From NCBI GenBank assembly GCA_963682025.1, contig OY821519.1:253196116-253260115 (forward strand): DNA of 64,000 bases, written 5' to 3'. The notes beneath the pieces are model-generated. The model did no database searches, had not been told where the DNA came from, and was given only the letters and a program-made list of their open reading frames with translations. Positions 56,775 to 64,000 of this stretch are shown piece by piece. The first letter of the stretch is position 1. Each line of letters opens with the position of its first letter. The position numbers and the translations under genes are program-made. This DNA comes from Cordilura impudica. Lineage: Eukaryota > Arthropoda > Insecta > Diptera > Scathophagidae.

Positions 56775-57561
56775 TTTATCTATTTCTATCCTATGTGGAC
56801 AGGGTATTATGAGTTTGTGCTGATATCTGTAACTGCCAAAAACATTTGACGTAGACCTATCTTTTATTATACCGATCGACTCACAATCACTTTCTGAGTT
56901 GATTTAGCGATGTCCGTCCGTTCGACCATCCGTCTGTGTGCCCATGTAAACCTTGTAATTAAACTACAGGTTTGTATGTGGTCTGTGTGGCCATGTAAAT
57001 ATATTTTGATTCGATACGATGAACGCCATTGAAATTGGTGAAAATCGGTACATGTTCAGATCTAGTCCCCATGCAATGGCCCCTATGAAATCGATTTGAA
57101 TTGCCATAATATCCAAATTACCATATAGATCTCGGTCAAATTGGGTTTGTATATGTTTATTACATCCATTTATCAGTAATCCAAAAATAAACCCCATAGA
57201 ACAATTCTTAGTCATAGCCCCCCATAGAAAGCTGCTTGCCGATCTTCATTTAAACCTATCATAAACAAAAATATTGCACAGATTTTTCTCAAATTTGGTT
57301 TCTATATGTTTTTGCAAAAAAGAAATAACTTCCCCCAATATGGTTAGGATCGGTCCATTTTTCGCCCTAGTCCCAAATATAAATATAGCATCCAATATGA
57401 ACTTTTTCATATCCGAAGGTAAAAAAATTAATTACAATGCCAAATTTGGTTTCTACTTATTTTCTATATCCCATTAGTTGGACCTAAGAGATATGGTTTG
57501 AAAATGCATGGTATAGGCTATCGTATAGTCGGTCTAGACCGACTCTAATTTTCTTACTAAT
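56775..57561 (+). mobile_element. HINE-1 copy j, diverged
   Basis: GTTTGTGCTGATATCTGTAA is near its start and GATGTCCGTCCGTTCGACCA is at 56910. A local duplication of GTGTGNCCATGTAAA (56936, 56987) replaces the GTCGCAAAT block. It ends CATGGTATAGGCTATCGTAT, a TAGTCGGTCTAGACCGACTC palindrome and TTTTCTTACTAA. Confidence 0.8.
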
Positions 57562-58260
57562 TTTTTTTAATTGTATTTTTTTGTAACAAATTTGTTATCT
57601 TTCTATGGAGAACACACCAAATAGTGATTTCGCAAAAAGAAATACACAGTTTTAGGGTTCAAAACGAAATAGAAAAAAAATGTTGGCAAATTTCGAATTT
57701 TTTATTAGTTTCCAATGTATTGTCACTCTCTGTATATGTTTGTCATTCCCTTTGTAATATTCAGAATAGATCTGTACGATATAGATAGATCTGTGCGATA
57801 TCTGTAATTGCTGTTGTTGTTGTGGTGGTTGTGTTTGCAGCATATGCTTGGTAAGTGTGTATGTATAGTCCACGTGTTATAATGGTTAAACCTGGCGCTG
57901 CCATATTTGTTAACGTTATCCCTATATAACTACGAAAAATCGCCAATATCAAAGAAAAATAATAATCAGAAAATAAATTTTTTTAAAAATTTTTTTGCAA
58001 CACTGTGATTGTAAACGTTTTTCCTTCAAGAACTTTATTTTCGTTTTAAAAAATTCATATTTTCTAATTTCAAATTTTTGTACAGAATTTATCATACTGT
58101 GATGAATTCAAGATATTTGTTTTATAAAAAAAACTCTCAGATTAGAAACTTTAAGCATTTTAAATAGTTTTCCTATTTAAAGGTTAGAATTTGTCAGATT
58201 GTAAAAATTATAATCAGTTATTGGCTCAGAAAAGTTGGACTCAAGACGACGCTGTCTCTA
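57562..58260. other. No gene; GTT/GTG microsatellite near 57808-57838
   Basis: AT-rich with GCTGTTGTTGTTGTGGTGGT. No coding evidence. Confidence 0.45.
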
Positions 58261-58263
58261 AGC

Positions 58264-58300
58264 TCAGGTTATAGGGTAGACCGACTATAATTTTCTTACA
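58264..58300 (+). mobile_element. HINE-1 isolated 3' end
   Basis: GGTTATAGGGTAGACCGACT, ATAATTTTCTTACAT: only the last ~40 bp of the element, lying just upstream of copy k. Confidence 0.55.
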
Positions 58301-58356
58301 TATCTTAATTTTTTTTTTATGATCTGTATATATAAAAATTTATAATCTATATATAT

Positions 58357-58958
58357 ATAGGGTATAATGAGTTTGTAGTGATGTTTGTAACTTCCAAAAA
58401 TATTTGACCTACACCCACCGATCGATTCAGAATCAATTTCTAAGTCAAATTAGTGATGTCCGTCAGTCCGTCCGTTCGTCTGTCTGTCTGTCCATCTAAC
58501 TGTCTCTCCGCCTGCGCGTCCATGTAAACTTTTTAATCAAACTATAGGTCGCAAATGAAGTTTAATATTTAAATTGGTGAAAAGTGGTACATGCTCAGAC
58601 CAAACCTTCTACTACCCCTATCAGACCAACTAAAATGGTCGTAAGATCCAGATTGTCTTAGTCCCCATATAAAATAGCTTTCCGATGTTCACTTAAATCT
58701 ATAAAGAAAAAATAAAAAATATTGCATCCATTTTTCTTTTATTTGTTTTATATATGTATTTGAGAAAATTAAGTGACTTTACCATATACGGTTATAAGCG
58801 ATCCATTTTTCATCTAATCCCCATGAAAAAATAGCAATCGATATTGTTTTTTTTCATATCTGTTGCCATACATAAATACCAATGTCCCTAAAATTTGATT
58901 TATGTTTATAGTGTATCTTATGGTTGGTCTAGACCGGCCCTAATTTTCATATTTCTTT
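58357..58958 (+). mobile_element. HINE-1 copy k, diverged
   Basis: GGGTATAATGAGTTTGTAGT, GATGTCCGTCAGTCCGTCCG followed by a long run of GTCTGTCTGTC and TCTCC variants (58456-58510), CAAACTATAGGTCGCAAATG, ACTTTACCATATACGG and a final GGTTGGTCTAGACCGGCCCT palindrome remnant. An AT repeat (CTATATATATATAGG) borders its start. Confidence 0.75.
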
Positions 58959-58959
58959 T

Positions 58960-59640
58960 AAATAAACTGTTGCCTTTAATTAGTCTTCTGTCAAATTCTA
59001 AAATCTGTGCCAACTTCTTTAAGCTTATTTGCATAATATTTCCATTAAACTATCCTAATGAACGTAACTGCAAAATATCTCTCCAATTAGATATTCAGCA
59101 TATGCATACGAAGAAAATATCAAAAATTGCATGTTTATTTGAAGTTTCTTATACTGGAAATTTAAACTAACATTAAGTACTCAAATAAATGAAAAAGAAA
59201 AACTAATTTTTTTTTGGCAACTTTTAAAATTTTCCATGTTTTTTTTTGCCTTAAAAAACTACTCATATAGTCAAATATTCACACACACACTAAGTAAATA
59301 TACGCTCTCATACATAATAATTTATGTTTATCTTATGTGAAATTGTATGAAAAGTTAAAACAAGAAACAACTGAAAAGAAAAAATAAAGTAATTTTCTAT
59401 TATGAATATACAAGTTAACATAAAATAAAATGAACAAACACATCGAAATAAATATGTACACATATATACATTCAGATGCATACCAGGGATGGATAACTGT
59501 AGTTCTTTCTTTTTTTTAATTTTAACAAAAAAACTTTTAAAGAAAATTGCGATTTGTATTTGATTTCACAGAACCTTTTACATTATTAGGCCCCTTGCTG
59601 ATTAATTGCCCAAACTCTGAATTATTTTCTCCGTTATTGA
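58960..59640. other. No feature recognised; short (CA)n at 59280-59291
   Basis: AT-rich DNA without recognisable features. Confidence 0.5.
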
Positions 59641-59643
59641 AGA

Positions 59644-59957
59644 TTGGATATATCAGCTGATCTCTCAGAAAACTGGTTCGGTTGGGAAAAAGCAGCCATA
59701 GGCCGCAGTAGTAAAGAGTATCGTAAGTTGAGAAGAAGACCAGAATGCCCAATATGCGATCAAAATGTATATTTAAGTCAGGGCATTGGAAAAAAAACTG
59801 TCCCACCATCACCATCGCCACTAAGTTTGAGTTTATTTACAGGCAACATGTGGAGTCAAATATTAACTCTGTTTCTTCTAGTCAGAAGGCACCCGCCATC
59901 TTTTATGTGTGTATGGCAACATTAGGTAAGTTACCAAAAGTTAATCACTTGAGTTAA
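59644..59957 (+). pseudogene. Possible retroelement gag zinc-knuckle fragment
   Basis: Across two frames the sequence reads YRKLRRRPECPICDQNVYLS, then GHWKKNCPTI. C-x2-C and GHWKKNC resemble a CCHC zinc knuckle of retroelement gag, but the C-to-H spacing is too long, as if about 7 residues were inserted. No pol or LTR is adjacent. Weak call. Confidence 0.3.
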
Positions 59958-60009
59958 GAGTGCGTATTTCTGCAACGTCAATTCAGTAAAATTTTTATTT
60001 TATATCACT

Positions 60010-61060
60010 TTACGCTAAAACAAGAGCCGAAATAGTGTTGCTGTATATTGAAAACAGTCGTTAGTAGAAAATATCGTGTCGAAGAAGCATCGTCTGACAA
60101 CAGTGTTCCACTTTTTATATTGAATTTTGTTGAGCACGGGACAATGGGCGATCATCCATATTGCGTTAATCAACGCCAAAGACGTTCCAATGTGTTGCTT
60201 GAAGCAGTAAGAGAGAGTGATGCCGAGTCGTATCGCCATAGCGCTCAGTGGAAACACTTTGCGGCGCATTTTGAAGGACGATTTGCATTTCTGTTCGTAC
60301 AAAGTGCAATTGGCTCAAAGAATTTTTCTGGCAGACCGTCCACGTCGTTTGCAGTAGGACTATACAGTCGCTGGAATGGTTGACACTGAACTTGACTTTC
60401 GGAAGAAAAATTTTATGAGCGTTGAGGCCTATTTCACACTCCGTGTCGGGATTAACAATCAAAATTGCAGAATTAGGGGAACGGAGAATCCTCGCGAGGT
60501 CCAGGAAATATCATTCGATTATTGGGTCATTATGACCAAATCGATCATTGGGTCATTTTTCTTCAGAGGAGGCCAAATTTTATTATATCCAAATTACAGT
60601 TTAACAGGTTTCAAAACAAGATGGTGCACCATTGGGTCATTATGACCAAATCGATCATTGTGTCATTTTTCTTCAGAGGAGGCCAAATTTTATTATATTC
60701 AAATTACAGGTTTACAGGTTTCAAAACAAGATGGTGCACCATGCACTGCAAAGCAAACAATGCATTTTCTGTAACAAAAATTCCCTGGGCGTATGACGTC
60801 AAAAAAAGGTGACAATGACTGGGCAACCAGATCTCCATATCTGACCCCTCTGGACTTCTTTTTGTGGGGCCAGTTGAAAGGGAAAGTGTATGCCAACAAG
60901 CCTCAGACCAAAGACGAGTTCAAGATAAACATTCGTGCCTAAGTCATCGCTATGCCGCCCGAGATGCACGAAAAGCTTATGGAAAATGCAGCTCTTTTTG
61001 CCAGGGTCAAAAAGGAGATCATTTGAATAATATTCTATTCAAAAAGTAGTCCAAATTAAC
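60010..61060 (+). pseudogene. DUF4817-type DDE transposase relic
   Basis: Read across frames: YKVQLAQRILPDGP and FGRKN (HTH linker, about 60295-60410), AYFTLRVGINNQNCRIRGTE (60430-60490, the GGYVNKQNCRIWG block), IIGSFFFRGGQILLYPNY, KTRWCTMHC / QDGAPC-type (second Asp, near 60730), GDNDWATRSPYLTPLDFFLW then GQLKGKVYANKPQT (third Asp region, 60815-60915), ending near 61030. A 110-bp tandem duplication (60521-60630, 60631-60740) breaks the reading. It is the most complete of the three relatives in the window. Terminal repeats were not found. Confidence 0.8.
60521..60740. repeat. 110-bp tandem duplication
   Basis: ATTGGGTCATTATGACCAAA starts at 60521 and 60631. The units are nearly identical (GATCATTGGGTC/GATCATTGTGTC; AATTACAGT/AATTACAGG). 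They lie inside the transposase relic. Confidence 0.9.
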
Positions 61061-61744
61061 AGAAAAAGTTAAATAAATATTTCACACATAACGAAAACGT
61101 TTTTTTTTAGTTATTCAATATTCACATACCAAGTAAAAGAATGTGCCATCTCTTTATGAGACGAAGTTCCCAGAAAAGGCGTTATTCACCTTATGGGAAC
61201 GTGGTATCAGTGAATAATGCATGAATTTTTAATGAAAAATATAAGTATGCCAGCTCTTCCGATATTTATAGAAAAAAATGCTATTGACGAACAAGGTATC
61301 GAATTTGTGGTAAGAGGCTTCAACCCCCCATATGTTCCCAACGAAGGTTCAAGAGACATTTTGGGTAAATTTGAAGAGAATGATATGTCGAAACGGCTAC
61401 CGCGTAAAAAATATTATATTTGTAATTCGGAAAATAATAAAGGAGATTAAAACCATTCATACGAAGGGAAGGGACATAACTTAGGTGCCGGAAAAAATTC
61501 AAAAAGCAAACCGAGACAGCGTTAATTTTTTTTTCTAAATTTTGTTTTATTTTGTTTACTATAAGGGAATAAATATTTTTCGAAAATGCTTCTTCACATT
61601 ATATTTTTGTTAATTATATTATTTAATATATTTTGCCCATACGTCTTTTTTTTTAACTCGATACACTTTGTATTTAAAACAATTCTCAAATTTGTAATCT
61701 CTTCTAAATAATATAGTTCTTCAAATCCCTAACTATGTTAGGTT
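61061..61744. other. No gene recognised
   Basis: A 77-codon frame at 61217-61450 (FVVRGFNPPYVPNEGSRDIL; DMSKRLPRKKYYICNSENN) has mixed composition but I recognise no family. It could be a decayed ORF fragment. Confidence 0.4.
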
Positions 61745-62300
61745 AGAAGTAACTGCCAATATAGTTATAGGCACACAATACTTTGGGAATCATTGTGATA
61801 CCACATGACGAAAAGGTATTTCTCTCAGTTCCCACCATGATGATTGTTTCTAGAAAGTGCCGGGCAAGAGCAGAGAAAATTTTCCTCTTCATCCCTGTAG
61901 CTTGCAGAATTGATTTGACGAATGACTTATTCGGCGTGTTTTCCTATACGGCAGTTTACGGTTAGCACCGCCGGTAAATACCAGCAATGTATTTGAGCGC
62001 TTTCGATTCAAAGATGGTCAGATTTGCTTTGATCATCTTTGACCGGGAAGATATTTTCCGGTCTAGCCAGCTCGCAGGCCCTGCATTTTCCTAGGATGTC
62101 CCCATACGAGTCGAATATCGAACTGCTTGGTCATCTCATTTAAGAGTGTGTGTAAGTTGAGGATATTTTTCTTTTCAGGTTAACCCTCGTGTCAGACTTA
62201 ATCCAAGAGCATTTGAGTAGACCCCGAAACGAAGTTGATTGTCTAATTGGAAGCCAAGAAAGGATCCCTTTCTTTGTTAATGATTTAAAAAAAAATCCAC
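61745..62300 (-). pseudogene. LINE RNase H relic
   Basis: On the minus strand, LDNQLRFGVYSNALGLSLTR (about 62250-62190), then after decay YGDILGKCRACELARPENIF (about 62110-62050; GNCRADELAR in relatives, the RNase H C-terminal part), NCRIGKHAE, ASYRDEEENFLCSCPALS (the CRSC-DEEE-CPAL tail block, about 61900-61855). Stops are frequent. This is the RNase H and C-terminus of an I/LOA-type non-LTR retrotransposon, the same broad type as 9545-9848. Confidence 0.65.
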
Positions 62301-62693
62301 AGAGCAATTCTATAAAATAGACACAAGAGGGTCAGAAATCGTAGGACTTATCTTGCGGACAGCTTTTTCGTGACCAATAGGTTTCTCGAAACTTTAAGAA
62401 TCCACTTATGCTCAGTCTCTGAATTTCCAAGCAGAAACTGAAAGTTCTGATCATTTAAAATCATATTATGACTTCTTGCGATCATTTCTGACAAAGAAGT
62501 TACATTTGGGTGACTTTAACGGTCCTCGTAAAAAACACTCCTGGTCAGAAACTCTTTACACGTCTAAATTCAGCTGTTTAATATGTTAGTGTTTCTTTAA
62601 GAAGGTGCAGAGTCCCCACTAACATCGGTCATGTTCGCTTAAATTTCATAATTAATTTTCCTTTTCAAAGTTTTCAACTTTATATATAAGTAG

Positions 62694-64000
62694 CTGTTTT
62701 TACCCGGTCTTGCCCGGGATAAAAAGGCCTTTGACTTGAAAAATGGTTCACTATGCTTACCAGGCGCTGAGTACTTAGTCCCCAATTAACAAATTCCCCA
62801 ATAAAATGAACTTTTTCCCCAAAAATTTGTATAGGCAGTAAATTCATTTTTTATTTACATTAAAAATTTTTTGATTTTTTAATTTAGAAGTTTTTTATAA
62901 GATGCTGCAGCAAAAATGTTTCAAAAATAAGCTGCGAAACCGCTTTAAGTTTTTTTTTTTCAGTTTATTTATAAACATCAAATATAACGGAATGGTTCGC
63001 AAATTAAAGGAATCAAAACTTTTAAAAACTTAATTACTTCATTCAATAAGTGATCGCCATCGAGCAGAGACGTTAAATTCAAGTCTCAGAAATGAAAGAC
63101 TAATGCGACGTTGTGTCGCAAGGTTTCTTTAAGCAACTGCTTATAGTATATATGTGGCCTATTTTGATCAACAGGTAATTATTTCACATACGTAGATAAA
63201 ATTTATCATACGACATTTCACTAAGCTGTGTTCCGCGAGCGAGTCGCGTCCGCTTCCGCGCGTTGGGCAGCCAGACCCGTGCTGCCGCGCAGTTGTTGTC
63301 AACTTATTTTAATCGCCAAAATATATTTTTCAGATCATTGCGATATTTTAGCTGAGCTGTGTTCCGAGAGCGCGTCGCGTCCGCATCCGTCGCGTCCGAG
63401 TCCGCGATCGCGCACCGCGCCCCGCTTCCGCGCGTTTGGCAGCCACACGCGTGCTGCCGCGCAGCTGTTGCCAACTTATTTTAATTGTCAAAATATATTT
63501 TTCAGATCATTCCGATATTCTAGCTAAGCTGTATTACTCGTGTGCGTAGCTTCCGCGCAACGAAATGATGCTATTGAAAAGAATACTCATTTTAAATGCA
63601 TTTATTGTAGGACATATATTGAGAGCAGTATGCAAATGTTTACTAAAATACATATTTAACCAAATTCATTAAATTAAAATATGTAAAAATTTAAGAATGA
63701 ATTTGGGCAGTAAGTTCATTTTTTATGTCGATTAAAAAAAAAGTTTGGAGAATTTGTTCACCGTGTAGTTATTTCGGTGTAAACCAAATTTCAGAGAAAT
63801 CCGTTGAAAAGTACAAATTTGTATAGGGAAGAAATATACCACACAACAAAATTGAAAATTGGGCGTAAAAGTAGGCGTGGTCGGTAAAAATCATATAACG
63901 GCCTTCCCTAGAATATGTACTCAATTTCGGAGAAAGCCATTGAAAAATAAATGTTTGTAGAGCAATCAAATAAAGAAACAAATAAAGGGAAAAAAATAAG
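62694..64000. repeat. Dispersed repeat with ACCCGG...CCGGG motif and GC-rich insert
   Basis: TTTTTACCCGGTCTTGCCCG GGATAAAA at 62696 and AAATTTCAGAGAAATCCGTT (63787) resemble pieces of a repeat common in insects. GGCAGTAAATTCATTTTTTA at 62834 recurs as GGCAGTAAGTTCATTTTTTA at 63706, so the segment may be duplicated around the GC-rich tandem block. No coding capacity. Confidence 0.4.
63221..63570. repeat. GC-rich CpG-dense tandem repeat
   Basis: AGCTGTGTTCCGCGAGCGAG (63225) and AGCTGTGTTCCGAGAGCGCG (63355) start two copies. Each ends with CAACTTATTTTAAT, CAAAATATATTTTTCAGATC and GATATT.TAGCT. A third start, AGCTGTATTACTCGTGTGCG, is at about 63525. Copy 2 has ~50 bp of extra GCGTCCGCATCCG-type sequence, which is itself internally repetitive. 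The CpG-rich half is very unlike the surrounding AT-rich DNA. Confidence 0.8.

Noticed and set aside
59644..59925. Intact zinc-finger gene
   Set aside because: The Cys/His spacing is wrong and the frame must change within the motif, so only a weak gag-fragment call is kept.
1..64000. CRISPR arrays, bacterial operons, rRNA genes
   Set aside because: No evenly spaced short repeats with unique spacers, no ribosome-binding-site-linked gene runs and no rRNA sequence recognised. The DNA is eukaryotic in character.

Overview
The window looks like repeat-rich, AT-rich nuclear DNA from a higher (muscoid-type) fly. Evidence: GTCY-microsatellite mobile elements of the kind found in flies, Tc1, Tc3 and mariner transposases, jockey/I/LOA-like non-LTR retrotransposons, and no prokaryotic gene organisation. 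The species is inference; nothing here is diagnostic. I found no confident host gene. Almost every recognisable protein fragment is transposon-derived and interrupted by stops, frameshifts or deletions. One possible host exon (28484-28713) is listed at low confidence.

Layout. 0-5 kb: a decayed ~228-bp tandem repeat, a HINE-2 element, a dead Tc1 gene and a gypsy-type pol relic. 6.8-11.2 kb: a jockey-like LINE relic, an I-like LINE 3' end joined to a Tc1 fragment, and a near-perfect ~630-bp tandem duplication of that junction. 11.6-16.7 kb: repeat family REP-A, a foldback palindrome, a HINE-1 element, a hammerhead-bearing SINE-like copy (SINE-2) and a dead mariner. 18-32 kb: two related DUF4817-type DDE transposons (one with a nested insertion and target duplication), two Tc3-like relics, a tRNA-derived SINE (SINE-1) with three relatives, and LINE fragments. 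33-36.7 kb: long CGATTTT-type minisatellites, REP-A, SINE-2 and a full HINE-1. 37.1-38.9 kb: a 1.8-kb inverted-repeat element with a HINE-1 inside. 40.8-45.1 kb: ORF1 and endonuclease relics of a LINE. 45.4-49.1 kb: a cluster of five HINE-1 copies. 50.9-58.9 kb: minisatellite, Tc1 relics, SINE-2, a LINE reverse transcriptase and more HINE-1. 59.6-64 kb: a possible gag fragment, another DUF4817-type transposase, a LINE RNase H relic and a striking GC-rich tandem repeat.

The most interesting system is SINE-2. Four dispersed copies share a motif that fits a type I hammerhead ribozyme (core CTGATGA / GAAA / GTC). Its helix I and helix II differ between copies in ways that mostly keep base pairing. 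Several copies also carry a tRNA-like head with A-box- and B-box-like sequences. The HINE-1 elements are also informative: ten copies share subterminal inverted repeats (CCCTATACCA / TGGTATAGGG), a GTCY microsatellite and a 3' palindrome, which is the architecture of Helentron-associated DINE-1-like elements.

Stretches not listed are AT-rich DNA in which I see only short, unsupported reading frames.
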